DNA of 64,000 nucleotides from NCBI RefSeq assembly GCF_015694525.1, contig NZ_JADQDM010000009.1, positions 62,001 through 126,000 on the forward strand. Reading direction: 5' to 3'. The first letter of the stretch is position 1. Every line of letters starts with the position of its first letter. Below, piece after piece: positions 16,573-24,822 of the stretch. The notes under the pieces were generated by a model, which saw nothing but the letters and a program-made list of their open reading frames with translations, searched no databases and was not told the DNA's origin. A program made the position numbers and the translations under genes. The DNA is from Hymenobacter ruricola (GTDB lineage Bacteria > Bacteroidota > Bacteroidia > Cytophagales > Hymenobacteraceae).

Positions 16573-17736
16573 ATGTCTGAGCAAGACCTCCGCGATATCT
16601 CCGCCGAGCGGTTCCTGCGCCTGGTGCAGGCCAAGCGGCGCGGCACGCTCAAAATCTACCTGGGCCTGGCCGCGGGCGTGGGCAAAACCTACCGCCTGCT
16701 GCAGGAAGCCCACGACCTGTACCGGCACGGCGTGGACGTGCTGCTCGGCTACGTGGAAACCCACGGCCGCCCCGGTACCGTGGCCGAGCTAAAAAACGTG
16801 CCCCTGCTGCCCCGGAAACAGGTTTTTTACAAAGGCCGGGGACTGGAAGAAATGGATGTGGAAGCCATCGTTCAGCGCCGGCCGCAGGTGGTGGTGGTGG
16901 ATGAGCTGGCCCACTCGAACGTGCCCGGCTCGCGCCACGACAAGCGTTGGCAGGACGTGGAATTTCTGGTCGCTCAGGGCATTTCGGTGATAACGGCCGT
17001 GAACGTGCAGCACCTCGAAAGCCTGCACGACCAGGTGCTGAAAATCACGGGCACCGACGTGACCGAGCGCATCCCCGACCAGCTATTGAAACAGGCCGAC
17101 GAGGTGGTGAACGTGGACCTGACCGTGGGCGAGCTACGCGCGCGCTTGGAAGAAGGCAAAATCTATGACGCGGCCAAAGTGCCCACCGCGCTGGCCAACT
17201 TCTTCCGGGCCGAAAACCTGCTGCAGCTGCGGCGGCTGGCGGTGCGCGAAGTGGCCCAGCTGCTGGGCCGGCAAGTGGAATCGGAAGCCGGCGGGGCGCC
17301 CGCCGTGGCCGCCGCCCGCCGCAACGACGACCGCCTGCTGGCCTGCATCAACTCCAACGACCGGGCTGCCCGCGAAATCATTCGCAAGGCCTCGCGGCTG
17401 GCCGACCGGTTTTCGGCCGCCGCCTGGTACGTGCTCTACGTGCAAACCGGCCGCGAAACCGCCGACCGCATCGGCCTGGCCACGCAACGGCATTTGCTCA
17501 ACAACCTGCAACTCGCCACCGAACTCGGCGCCCAGATTCTGCGGGTGAAGGACGACGACATTGTGGGCGCCATTCGGCGGGTGGCGCAGGAAAAAAATGC
17601 CACGTTGCTGGTGTGCGGCATCACCCGCGAGAAAAGCGTGTGGGAACAAGTGAGCCGGCGCGGCGTGACGAATGAGCTGCTGCGCGCCGTGGCTGCTGAC
17701 GGCCGGGATGTGGATGTGTATTTGGTGACGTATTAA
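16573..17736 (+). CDS. kdpD: KdpD sensor half: KdpD N-terminal and Usp-like domains, no kinase
   Basis: At 387 residues this is less than half of classic KdpD (about 900). It contains the KdpD N-terminal domain with Walker A GLAAGVGKT (31-39) and Walker B VVVVDELAHSN (107-117), the PGSRHDKRWQDVEFLV block and HLESLHDQVLKITG, then a Usp-like domain from about residue 245 ending DGRDVDVYLVTY. The four membrane helices, GAF and histidine-kinase parts are missing. It likely senses potassium status or nucleotides and acts on the separate kinase encoded 132 bases downstream. No frameshift is seen, so the split looks native and is known in related bacteria. Confidence 0.9.
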   Translation: MSEQDLRDISAERFLRLVQAKRRGTLKIYLGLAAGVGKTYRLLQEAHDLYRHGVDVLLGYVETHGRPGTVAELKNVPLLPRKQVFYKGRGLEEMDVEAIVQRRPQVVVVDELAHSNVPGSRHDKRWQDVEFLVAQGISVITAVNVQHLESLHDQVLKITGTDVTERIPDQLLKQADEVVNVDLTVGELRARLEEGKIYDAAKVPTALANFFRAENLLQLRRLAVREVAQLLGRQVESEAGGAPAVAAARRNDDRLLACINSNDRAAREIIRKASRLADRFSAAAWYVLYVQTGRETADRIGLATQRHLLNNLQLATELGAQILRVKDDDIVGAIRRVAQEKNATLLVCGITREKSVWEQVSRRGVTNELLRAVAADGRDVDVYLVTY

Positions 17737-17746
17737 ACTGTAAAAA

Positions 17747-17851
17747 GGCCGTCATGCCGAGCGCAGCGCAGCATCTTTACCACAGCAGTAGCTATTTTAA
17801 TTGGATTGCGTTGCGCAGTAAAGATGCTGCGCTGCGCTCGGCATGACGGCC
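17747..17851. repeat. Interspersed palindrome family 1, copy D
   Basis: Near-perfect inverted repeat with arms of about 34 bp starting GGCCGTCATGCCGAGCGCAG and the variant core GCGCAGCATCTTTAC. It lies between the KdpD half and the kinase gene. Confidence 0.88.
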
Positions 17852-17868
17852 CTCGGAGTCTTAATGAA

Positions 17869-19662
17869 ATGAACCTCAAAACCAAAATCAACCTGGGTTT
17901 CCTGGCCATGCTGCTGCTGGTGCTCAGCATCGGGGGCTACGCGTATTACTCGCTGCGGCAGCTCGACCGCAGCTCGCGCGACGTGCTCAAGGCCAACCTG
18001 TATTCCGTGAATCTGGGCCTGCAGATGCTGCGCAGCCTCGACCAGCTGGCCCGGCAGCCGCTGGCCGACACGGCGGGCACGGCCCGTTTCGTGGCGGCCC
18101 TGCGCGAAGAAGGCCGCAACGTAACCGAGCCCGGCGAGCAGCAGCTGGTGGACGAGTGCTGGCAGCTCACGCAGCAGCTGCAGCGGCGCCAGCAGCAGGC
18201 CCGGCGGCCCGCCCGCCCCCAAAGCGCCGCCGCGGAGGGTGTGAGCGAGCCTTTTGCCCTCGGCGAGCTCACCTACCGCATGATGGCCCTGAACACCGAC
18301 GCGCTAAACCGCAAAACCGAAGCCGCCAACCAGCGCGCCGACCAGGCCAACCGCAACCTGCTCATCTTTATCACGCTGGCTGTGCTGCTGGCCCTGGCCC
18401 TGGTGGGCAGCGTGCCCGAAGCCGCCGTGCAGCCCCTGCGCAAGCTCACGGCCGCCCTCAACCACGCCATCGAGCGCGACTTTTCGGCCAGCATTCCGCA
18501 GGAAAGCCACGACGAGTTCGGGCAGGTGGCGCGGGCCTTCAACCGCATGCTGGGCCAGTTGCGCGAATACCGCACCTCCACCGAAGCCGAGCTCATCACC
18601 GAGCGCAACCGCGCCGCCAGCATCGTGAACACGCTGGACGAGGGCCTGCTGCTGCTCGATGAAACCCGCCGCATTCTGCTGGCCAACCCCGTGATGTGCG
18701 AGCTGCTGGCCCTGCCCGCCACCCAGCTGGTGGGCCGCCCCGCCGCCACCGTGCGCCTCGAAAACGACCTTTTCCAGGCCATGCTGCGGCCCCTGGACGC
18801 GCCCAACCGGGAAGCCGCCGTGGCCGAAGCGCCGCTGCTGCACATCACCCAGCGCGGCGAGGAAGCGTTTTACCGGCTGGCGGTGCAGGATTTGGTGTCG
18901 TTCAACGAAGCCACGGAGAAAACCGAATTCGTGGGCCACATCCTCACCCTGCGCAACGTGTCGGATTTCAAAAAGCTCGACCAGGTGAAATCGAACTTCC
19001 TGGCCACCGTGTCGCACGAGCTCAAAACGCCGCTTTCCAGCATCAACCTCAACACCAAGCTGCTGCAGGATGAGCGCCTGCCCGCCGACGAGCGCCAGCG
19101 CGTGACCGGCTACATCCGCCAGGAAACCCAGCGCCTGCAGCGCATGGTGGGCGAACTGCTCGACGTGTCGCGCCTCGACGCCGGTGCCGGCATTCAGCTC
19201 GACGTGCGGCCCACCGACCTGTCCGACGTGGTACGCTTTGCCACCGCCACCGTGCAGCCCCAGCTGGCCGACAAGCAGCTACGCCTCGACCTGCACCTGG
19301 CGCCCACGCTGCCCGCCGTGCGCGCCGACGTGGAAAAAACCACCTGGGTGCTCATCAACCTGCTGGCTAATGCCATTCGCTACTCGCCCGCGGGCGAATT
19401 TCTGACCGTGCGGGTGGGCCGGGCCGGGGCGTTTGTGCAGGTGAGCGTGCAGGACCGGGGGCCGGGCATTGCGCCGGAGCACCACGAAAAAATATTCCAG
19501 CGCTTCGCCCAACTGCCCGACCCCAGCGGCTACCGCGGCGGCTCGGGCCTGGGCCTGAGCATTGCCCGCGAGTTCATCGGCACGCAGGGCGGGCGGCTGT
19601 GGGTGGAAAGCGAGCTGGGCAGCGGCAGCACCTTCCGCTTCACGCTGCCGGCGGCGGGGTAG
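17869..19662 (+). CDS. Membrane histidine kinase (HAMP-PAS-HisKA), likely Kdp partner
   Basis: A 597-residue KinB-like sensor kinase: first membrane helix at about 8-28 (INLGFLAMLLLVLSIGGYAY), a short periplasmic helical region, a second helix near 165-185, HAMP, a PAS domain (RAASIVNTLDEGLLLLDETR), then HisKA with the phospho-acceptor His at residue 383 (ATVSHELKTPLSS). The HATPase domain has an N box (NLLANAIRYSP), G1 (DRGPGIAPEH) and G2 (GGSGLGLSIA). It follows the KdpD half and is the only kinase in the locus, so it probably phosphorylates the sigma-54-type regulator at 8023. That link is inferred. The ATG at 17869 starts the first helix. Confidence 0.88.
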   Translation: MNLKTKINLGFLAMLLLVLSIGGYAYYSLRQLDRSSRDVLKANLYSVNLGLQMLRSLDQLARQPLADTAGTARFVAALREEGRNVTEPGEQQLVDECWQLTQQLQRRQQQARRPARPQSAAAEGVSEPFALGELTYRMMALNTDALNRKTEAANQRADQANRNLLIFITLAVLLALALVGSVPEAAVQPLRKLTAALNHAIERDFSASIPQESHDEFGQVARAFNRMLGQLREYRTSTEAELITERNRAASIVNTLDEGLLLLDETRRILLANPVMCELLALPATQLVGRPAATVRLENDLFQAMLRPLDAPNREAAVAEAPLLHITQRGEEAFYRLAVQDLVSFNEATEKTEFVGHILTLRNVSDFKKLDQVKSNFLATVSHELKTPLSSINLNTKLLQDERLPADERQRVTGYIRQETQRLQRMVGELLDVSRLDAGAGIQLDVRPTDLSDVVRFATATVQPQLADKQLRLDLHLAPTLPAVRADVEKTTWVLINLLANAIRYSPAGEFLTVRVGRAGAFVQVSVQDRGPGIAPEHHEKIFQRFAQLPDPSGYRGGSGLGLSIAREFIGTQGGRLWVESELGSGSTFRFTLPAAG

Positions 19663-19711
19663 CGCAGCTTTTTCGTCGGCGAACGAGGGGGAGGGTTTCT
19701 TTCCTAGACGC

Positions 19712-20278
19712 TTACCGCGCCCCGTAATGCAATATGATTACCCCAGAACCGAGCGTTTTTGATGCTAATAGCTTCAAATTACTCCGCCGCGTACTGCCGT
19801 CGAACAGGCTGATGCCTTCCCCCAATAGCACGGGATGCAACGTCAATTTGTATTCGTCCACCAGTCCGAGATTCATCAGGCTTTTGGAGAGGCCCGGGCT
19901 ACCAAACACCACCAAGTCCTTGCCGGGTTGCTGTTTCAGTTTATTCACCTCTTCCACCACCTTGTCTTTGACCAGCGTGGTGTTGTTCCAGCCCGCGCTG
20001 GGTAGTGTGGTTGAAAAGACAATTTTCGGGATTTCCTGCACCCAGCGGGCGTGCGCCAGCGCCTGGGGCGTGGCCGTGGGGTTGGTCAGCACGGTGGGCC
20101 AATAGCCTTGCATTAAATGATACGTGTTTTTGCCGTAAAGCGGCGCACCCACCGTTTGCACTAGGTCGTCGGCAAACTGTTGAAGCTCTTCGTTATAAGA
20201 CAAAAAGTCGAGGCCGCCGTGAACGTCTCCGGCAAAACCGTCCAGAGAAATGTGTGCGAATAAAACCAGCTTTCTCAT
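19712..20278 (-). CDS. RibD C-terminal/dihydrofolate-reductase-fold protein 1
   Basis: A 188-residue protein of the RibD-C (DHFR-like) reductase group: MRKLVLFAHISLDGFAGD is the typical first strand and substrate loop, LYGKNTYHLMQGYWPTV the central helix, KDLVVFGSPGLSKSLMNLGL the NADPH-binding glycine turn, and VDEYKLTLHPVLLGEGISLF the family closing motif. Such stand-alone proteins (often annotated YyaP/YwjB-like) have no firm physiological substrate. A second member is encoded at 20981-21520, with two VOC-fold genes beside them. The start at 20278 fits the family. Confidence 0.88.
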   Translation of the reverse strand: MRKLVLFAHISLDGFAGDVHGGLDFLSYNEELQQFADDLVQTVGAPLYGKNTYHLMQGYWPTVLTNPTATPQALAHARWVQEIPKIVFSTTLPSAGWNNTTLVKDKVVEEVNKLKQQPGKDLVVFGSPGLSKSLMNLGLVDEYKLTLHPVLLGEGISLFDGSTRRSNLKLLASKTLGSGVIILHYGAR

Positions 20279-20497
20279 GTTGAAAGTATGTTGTGTTGAA
20301 TGACTAGTCGTGAAAAGTCAACGAGCGCTCAGGCAGCAAGTCGTTGATGGATAAAAAGCGGCATGAAGTCTTGGCCGGCTGGCCGATGCGAACCACTGGT
20401 TTTTTAATGCACCAGAATGAAATACAGCAAATTGTGCAGTGTCCCGAACTAGCTAAAATCCGGCCTGATGCCATGATTAGGAGTTCTGTTCGCTGCC

Positions 20498-20875
20498 CTA
20501 CCGGCCCCCGGCCATTTCCTGCAAGGTCCAGGTGTTGCCGTCGGGGTCGCGGAAGCCGGCGTATTTGATGCCGCCCAGGTCCTGGATTTCGCCCATGCCC
20601 ACGCCCCGGCCGGCCAGCTCGGCGCGGGCCGCGGCAATGTCATCGACCACCAGGTGCAGGCCCCGGAGCGAGCCCGGCGCCATTGCGATGCCGGCCATGC
20701 CCGCGCCCAGCACAATGGAGCAAGCCGAGCCGGGCGGCGTGAGCTGCACCACGCGCACCCTGGCGCTGGGCCGCACGTCGTGGTCGAGCCGGAAGCCGAC
20801 CTGCTCGGTGTAGAAGGCTTTGGCGCGGTCGATGTCGGCCACCGGCACGGGGATGAGTTGAAGTTTCAGGTCCAT
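20498..20875 (-). CDS. VOC (glyoxalase/bleomycin-resistance fold) protein
   Basis: A 125-residue single VOC module. It begins MDLKLQLIPVPVADIDRAKA then FYTEQVGF, the standard first beta-alpha unit; CSIVLGAGMAG lies in the middle; and the second half has LHLVVDDIAAARAELAGRGV and GFRDPDGNTWTLQEM, where the closing Glu is a usual metal ligand. Substrate unknown: members include isomerases, dioxygenases and antibiotic-binding proteins. It belongs to a same-strand group of small enzymes (19712-22473). Confidence 0.88.
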   Translation of the reverse strand: MDLKLQLIPVPVADIDRAKAFYTEQVGFRLDHDVRPSARVRVVQLTPPGSACSIVLGAGMAGIAMAPGSLRGLHLVVDDIAAARAELAGRGVGMGEIQDLGGIKYAGFRDPDGNTWTLQEMAGGR

Positions 20876-20980
20876 TTGTGGTAAGAGGATTGAGACTCGC
20901 GCGAGCGCCCGCGCAGTTGCTTCGGCCCAGTAGAACCGTGCGGGCTCTGGCGGGCCAAAGTAACGCGCGCGGGCACTCGT

Positions 20981-21520
20981 TCAGGCGCGTTCGTAGGTGA
21001 GCACGAGCACGCCGGTGCTGGTGGTGTAGCTCGAAATCAGTTTCATGGCTGCTCTGGGGCCGGGCTCGGCAAAGAGGCGCTTGCCGCTGCCCAGCAGCAC
21101 CGGAAACACCATCAGGCGGTACTCGTCAATCAAACCGTGTTGGCGTAGGTACTGCACCAGCTGGCCACTGCCGTAGATGAGCAGGTTCTGGCCGGGCTCC
21201 TGCTTCAGCTTCGCCACCTCGGTTGCCACGTCGCCCCGTATGATTTCGGCGTTCCAGCCGGCGGTTTGCAGGGTGCGCGAGGCCACGTACTTGGGCAGGC
21301 CGTTCATGCGGGCGGCGAAGCCGGTTTCGTCGGTCATGCCGGGCCAGGCGGCGGCAAAGCCTTCGTAGGTGACGCGGCCCAGCAGCAGGGCGTCGCTGGC
21401 AAAAAGCAGTTCTTGCTGAAACTCGCCCAACTCGTCGTTGAAGTCAGAGCAGGTCCAGGGGGCGGGGTCTTCCATTACGCCATCCAGCGTAAGAAATTCG
21501 GCGGCAATTACTTTGCACAT
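20981..21520 (-). CDS. RibD C-terminal/dihydrofolate-reductase-fold protein 2
   Basis: A 179-residue paralogue of the protein at 19712-20278: MCKVIAAEFLTLDGVMEDPA as first strand and loop, LLLGRVTYEGFAAAWPGM as central helix, QNLLIYGSGQLVQYLRQHGL as the NADPH turn, and IDEYRLMVFPVLLGSGKRLF as the closing motif. The ATG at 21520 begins the family domain; an open frame further upstream only shadows the next gene. Its substrate is unknown. Two paralogues within 2 kb suggest local expansion. Confidence 0.88.
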   Translation of the reverse strand: MCKVIAAEFLTLDGVMEDPAPWTCSDFNDELGEFQQELLFASDALLLGRVTYEGFAAAWPGMTDETGFAARMNGLPKYVASRTLQTAGWNAEIIRGDVATEVAKLKQEPGQNLLIYGSGQLVQYLRQHGLIDEYRLMVFPVLLGSGKRLFAEPGPRAAMKLISSYTTSTGVLVLTYERA

Positions 21521-21546
21521 AGCTTCAGGGTATAGAAGGTTGAGAA

Positions 21547-21969
21547 CTATTCGTTGGGAACGCGCTGGAAATTGAACATCCACGCGATGCCAAACCGGTC
21601 GGCCAGCGTGCCGAATTTGCCGCCCCAGGGCATGTCGGCCAGCGCGTCGATGACCTCGCCCCCGTCGCTCAGCCGGGCAAAGGTGGCTTCGATTTCGGGG
21701 TCGTTGTCGAAGTGCAAGCTCATCCGCAGGTTGTTGCCCACGGTGAGACTGCCGCCCATTCGGCCGGTATCGGACGCCATAAGGATGAAATCTTTGGTGG
21801 TGAGGGTGCCGTGCATGATGTTTTCCTGGGCATCGGCCGGCAGGTGCGCCGCCGCCGGCGAATCGCCGTAGCGCACAAGGTTGAGCTCGCCGCCCAAGCA
21901 GCTTTGGTAGAAGGCGAGGGCTTCGCGGCAGTTGCCGTTGAAGAAGAGGTAAGGGCTGAGGTGAACCAT
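21547..21969 (-). CDS. PhnB-like VOC family protein
   Basis: A 140-residue VOC protein of the PhnB/3-demethylubiquinone-methyltransferase-like group. Signatures: VHLSPYLFFNGNCREALAFY, then YQSCLGGELNLVRYGDSP, AQENIMHGTLTTKDFILMAS, MSLHFDNDPEIEATFARLSD, and the closing WGGKFGTLADRFGIAWMFNF. No catalytic activity is established for most members. Its start lies 69 bases from the end of the DoxX gene on the same strand, which suggests cotranscription. Confidence 0.87.
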   Translation of the reverse strand: MVHLSPYLFFNGNCREALAFYQSCLGGELNLVRYGDSPAAAHLPADAQENIMHGTLTTKDFILMASDTGRMGGSLTVGNNLRMSLHFDNDPEIEATFARLSDGGEVIDALADMPWGGKFGTLADRFGIAWMFNFQRVPNE

Positions 21970-22038
21970 GGGATGTGCAGGGGTTTGGGGTGAATGAGTT
22001 GAGATGGTTGGTAATAAAACAGGACGGCAAAGCGATGA

Positions 22039-22473
22039 CTACACCGCCGCCACCGGGGTCGCGAAAGCCGCCGCAGTTTCTGGCGTTTCAGCGCCTGCCC
22101 GGGCGTTGGCCAGGGTGCGCTTCCACAGGAAATACATGCCCAGCAGCACCGCCAGCATCACCAGGGCCGGGATGGCGGCCGCCGCGCCCATGCCCGCGAA
22201 GAGCACCGAGGCGCCGGCCCCCACAAAATCAATGGCGAAGCCGGCATACGCCCATTCCTTCAGGGTGCGAAACTTGGTCTGGAGCAAAGCCAGGGCGCCC
22301 AGGATTTTGGCCGCGCCGGTGATGTCCATGATGTACACGGGGTAGCCGAGTTGCTGCATGGCCACCACGCCGTTGTGCTCGTGCACGAGGCCGGCGACGC
22401 CGTCGGCCAGCATCATCAGGCAAAACAGAATGGTGAGGCCCCAATAGAGACGAGCGGTGGTGCGGGGTTTCAT
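22039..22473 (-). CDS. DoxX-like membrane protein
   Basis: A 144-residue integral membrane protein with four hydrophobic segments: RLYWGLTILFCLMMLADGVA, YIMDITGAAKILGALALL, WAYAGFAIDFVGAGASVLFA and IPALVMLAVLLGMYFLW. The order and the GxxKILGALALL motif fit the DoxX-like family, members of which are linked to quinone or thiol redox in some systems. First gene of the group of small enzymes reading leftwards, divergent from the GlxA-type regulator, with which it shares a 152-base promoter region. Confidence 0.85.
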   Translation of the reverse strand: MKPRTTARLYWGLTILFCLMMLADGVAGLVHEHNGVVAMQQLGYPVYIMDITGAAKILGALALLQTKFRTLKEWAYAGFAIDFVGAGASVLFAGMGAAAAIPALVMLAVLLGMYFLWKRTLANARAGAETPETAAAFATPVAAV

Positions 22474-22535
22474 GGCGGGGTATTTTAAAGTAAGTGAGAG
22501 GTTGGTGACGGCTTTAGCATTCCTAATTGGTTTAG

Positions 22536-22564
22536 CAAAGGTATTAGCAAAGCCGGCGCGCCAA
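22536..22564 (-). promoter_or_regulatory. Putative promoter of the DoxX-VOC-RibD group
   Basis: On the minus strand TACCTTTG (22543-22536) matches the -7 consensus TAnnTTTG, with a TTG 18 bases upstream as a possible -33 element. The DoxX ATG follows after about 60 bases. Confidence 0.45.
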
Positions 22565-22613
22565 CAGGGGCAGTTGCGCCCAAATGGGGGGCTGAATGCG
22601 GCAGCCTTGTGCC

Positions 22614-22621
22614 TACATTTG
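22614..22621 (+). promoter_or_regulatory. TACATTTG box directly before the GlxA-type gene
   Basis: Exact TAnnTTTG match only four bases before the ATG at 22626. If functional, the message would be leaderless or nearly so. No convincing -33 is seen, so this is tentative. Confidence 0.3.
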
Positions 22622-22625
22622 GGCC

Positions 22626-23618
22626 ATGAAGCACGTATCCATTCTGGTGCCGGCCGGCGAGGCCGTGGTCGGCAGCATCGAAGGCCCGCACAAGGTCCTA
22701 AGCCAGGTCAACGACCTGCTGGCGAGCCTGGGGCAGGCGCCCGCTTTCCAGGTTGAGCTGGTGGGCCTCACCCGGCACAAGGCCTTCAACCGCGGCCTGT
22801 TCACGCTGCGCGCAGACCGCCTGCTGGACGAAGACTTCCGCACCGACCTCATCCTCATCCCCGCCCCGCACGGCGATTTGGTGGAAGCCGTGGCCCTCAA
22901 CCAGGAATTTCTGCCCTGGATAGTGCGGCAACACCAGGCCGGGGCCGAAGTGGCCAGCCTGTGTCTGGGCGCGTTCATCCTGGCCGCCACCGGCCTCATG
23001 GACGGCAAAAAGTGCGCGACACACTGGCTCGGCGCCCCGCAGTTTGCGGCCCTCTACCCGGCCGTGCACCTCGTGCCCGAGCAGGTCATCACCGACCAGG
23101 AAGGCCTCTACAGCAGCGGCGGGGCCTATTCCTACCTCAACCTGGTGCTCTACCTCATCGAAAAGCACGTGAGCCGCGACGTGGCCGTGTGCTGCGCCAA
23201 GGTGTTTCAGATTGACATCGGGCGCCACAGCCAGTCGCCCTTCGTCATCTTCCAGGGGCAAAAGGCGCACGACGACGAGCCCATCCGAAAAGCCCAGGAA
23301 TTCATCGAGCAGCACGTGGCGGGCAAAATATCTATCGACGACTTAGCCGCGCGCAGCTGCCTGAGCCGCCGCAACTTCGAGCGCCGCTTCCGTAAAGCCA
23401 CCGGCAACGCCGTGGCCGAATACGTGCAGCGCGTGAAGATTGAAGCCGCCAAAATGAGCCTGGAATCGTCGCAGGACAATGTGAGCGAGGTGATGTACTC
23501 GGTGGGCTACTCCGACACCAAGGCGTTTCGGACGCTGTTTAAGCGCCTCACGGGCGTGTCGCCGCTGGCCTACCGCGACAAGTACAGCCGCAAAGGCCCC
23601 GTGGCGCAGGCCGCGTAG
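22626..23618 (+). CDS. GlxA-type transcriptional regulator (DJ-1/PfpI plus AraC)
   Basis: A 330-residue regulator. The N-terminal DJ-1/PfpI-like domain (about 1-190) shows VSILVPAGEAVVGSIEGPHK, a nucleophile-elbow-like VASLCLGAFILAATGLMDGK and CATHW. The C-terminal AraC-type double helix-turn-helix (about 225-320) shows ISIDDLAARSCLSRRNFERR and VMYSVGYSDTKAFRTLFKRL. Such proteins respond to small metabolites and commonly control divergent operons, here possibly the DoxX/VOC/RibD-C group. The ATG at 22626 is chosen as the start of the first strand. Confidence 0.92.
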   Translation: MKHVSILVPAGEAVVGSIEGPHKVLSQVNDLLASLGQAPAFQVELVGLTRHKAFNRGLFTLRADRLLDEDFRTDLILIPAPHGDLVEAVALNQEFLPWIVRQHQAGAEVASLCLGAFILAATGLMDGKKCATHWLGAPQFAALYPAVHLVPEQVITDQEGLYSSGGAYSYLNLVLYLIEKHVSRDVAVCCAKVFQIDIGRHSQSPFVIFQGQKAHDDEPIRKAQEFIEQHVAGKISIDDLAARSCLSRRNFERRFRKATGNAVAEYVQRVKIEAAKMSLESSQDNVSEVMYSVGYSDTKAFRTLFKRLTGVSPLAYRDKYSRKGPVAQAA

Positions 23619-23632
23619 CCGTTTCCGCCAAA

Positions 23633-23720
23633 CACGACTCGGCCCCTGGCGGCGCAGTGCGGGGCACTGCGTCATCAGGGGCCGAATCGTGTCGCGGGGG
23701 CCTCGTCGCCAGGCCCCCGC
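23633..23720. terminator. Two hairpins between convergent genes
   Basis: Hairpin 1: CACGACTCGGCCCCTG (23633-23648) pairs 15 of 16 with 23676-23691, and a small stem GCAGTGC/GCACTGC lies in its loop. Hairpin 2: perfect GCGGGGGCCT (23694-23703) with AGGCCCCCGC (23711-23720). They separate the GlxA-type gene and the convergent gene at 23737-24216. There is no T-run, so terminator function is inferred. Confidence 0.5.
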
Positions 23721-23736
23721 GGTGGTTGGGGTGGGA

Positions 23737-24216
23737 TTAACGGGCAGTCGAGGCCACCATTGCGGGGGCTTGGGTGCCGGTCAGCTCGCGCACCGAAATG
23801 GTGGTTTGCTGGTCGTTTTGCACCTGCACGTTGTAGCGGTACCGCTCGCGGCCCACGCGCACCAGCACGGCGTACTGGCCGGCGGGCACCCCTTTAAAGT
23901 TGAGCTGGCTGCCGTAGGAAGCCTTGTGGTTCACTTCGTTGGTCAGGCAAGCGTACTTGGCCAGCGAAACGACTTTCACCTGCATCAGCTTCCGGGTGGG
24001 GTTTTCCACAGTGAGGAACAGGCCCTGGGCGTCGGCCTGCTTGGCTTTCACGGAAGGAGCGTCCTGGGCCAGGGCGGTGGCGGCGGTGCCGAGCACGGCC
24101 AGGCCGCCGAGCAGCAAGGCGCGTAGCACCGGGGCCGAGGTCAGGCGTTGGAACGAAGCGGCGGCGCCGGCTTGGAGTTGGGCGGTGGCGGTGCGGAGGG
24201 AGATGGAACGTTTCAT
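23737..24216 (-). CDS. Exported hypothetical protein
   Basis: A 159-residue protein. After a long basic N-terminus comes the hydrophobic segment LRALLLGGLAVLGTAATALA with a signal-peptidase-like ALAQ end near residue 51. The mature part has a beta-rich pattern (GLFLTVENPTRKLMQVKVVS, then GVPAGQYAVLVRVGRERYRY, then QNDQQTTISVRELTG), similar to small Bacteroidota surface proteins that end in a C-terminal beta sandwich, but I do not recognise a named family. The ATG at 24216 matches the signal peptide and lies below a convincing promoter at 24340-24370. Confidence 0.65.
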   Translation of the reverse strand: MKRSISLRTATAQLQAGAAASFQRLTSAPVLRALLLGGLAVLGTAATALAQDAPSVKAKQADAQGLFLTVENPTRKLMQVKVVSLAKYACLTNEVNHKASYGSQLNFKGVPAGQYAVLVRVGRERYRYNVQVQNDQQTTISVRELTGTQAPAMVASTAR

Positions 24217-24223
24217 GGTTTTT

Positions 24224-24285
24224 ACAGAAAAAAGGTGAGGATGAATTTTTTGCAGAAAAAAGGTGAATAGGTGCAGAAAAAAGGC
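24224..24285. repeat. Three direct copies of a 15-mer in a 5' leader
   Basis: The plus-strand sequence RCAGAAAAAAGGTGA occurs at about 24225, 24253 and 24271 (the last copy ends GGCGG). On the transcribed strand of the minus gene this is TCACCTTTTTTCTGC, repeated three times between the predicted start site near 24333 and the ATG at 24216. Confidence 0.7.
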
Positions 24286-24339
24286 GGGTTGGGAGGCGGC
24301 GGCAGTGGTGTGAGTTATAGTACTGGGCGACGAACAGTA

Positions 24340-24370
24340 CAAATGTATGGTAGGTACTTTGTAAAGCAAG
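24340..24370 (-). promoter_or_regulatory. Bacteroidota-type promoter of the exported protein gene
   Basis: Minus strand: CTTG at 24370-24367 (-33), 19-base spacer, TACATTTG at 24347-24340 (-7). Both elements and the spacing fit the TTTG-N19-21-TAnnTTTG consensus. Confidence 0.6.
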
Positions 24371-24822
24371 GTACTGTTGTTGTGAGGATGCGAATTTCTT
24401 TATAATGGTTGCTTTACTTGTTGATAATCAGAAACAAAATTTTTGAAGAAATTTTGTTCGGGGCTGGGTCTGTGCTCACTGAGCAGGGCGGCCGGTGGTT
24501 GGGACGGGCTGTAGCGGGCGTTTCGCCCACGGCTGTAGCCGGTGGGGCGGCGAAGGCAAGTGGCCGGGGCTACGGGAAGTATTGGCTTTCATAAGACCGG
24601 CGATTGGGGCTTTCGAATGTGGATACCGCCGATGAAACCGAACGTTACACGCGGGTTAAAATATTTTTGATTATTCCTGCCAGCTGCTGGAAACCAAGCT
24701 CTGGAAGCTGGCAAAAACGCGTGGCCGCACGACTTCACCAGGCACTCACCGCCAGCCCAGGATATTTCGGCCCCGCGGGCGGCTGCGCCGTATGCCGGTT
24801 TTCCAACGAATCCTTCTGCTTA
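24371..24822. other. Gene-free stretch before the TonB-dependent receptor
   Basis: No convincing gene. It holds a perfect 7-bp stem GCCAGCT (24679-24685) with AGCTGGC (24706-24712) and a small hairpin around GGGCGTTTCGCCC near 24518. I looked for a cobalamin or TPP riboswitch because TonB receptors often have one and found no B12 box or THI box. The open frame leading into the receptor is not protein-like. Confidence 0.4.

Noticed and set aside
24371..24822. Riboswitch upstream of the TonB-dependent receptor
   Set aside because: No B12 box, THI box or other conserved aptamer core found; only simple hairpins.
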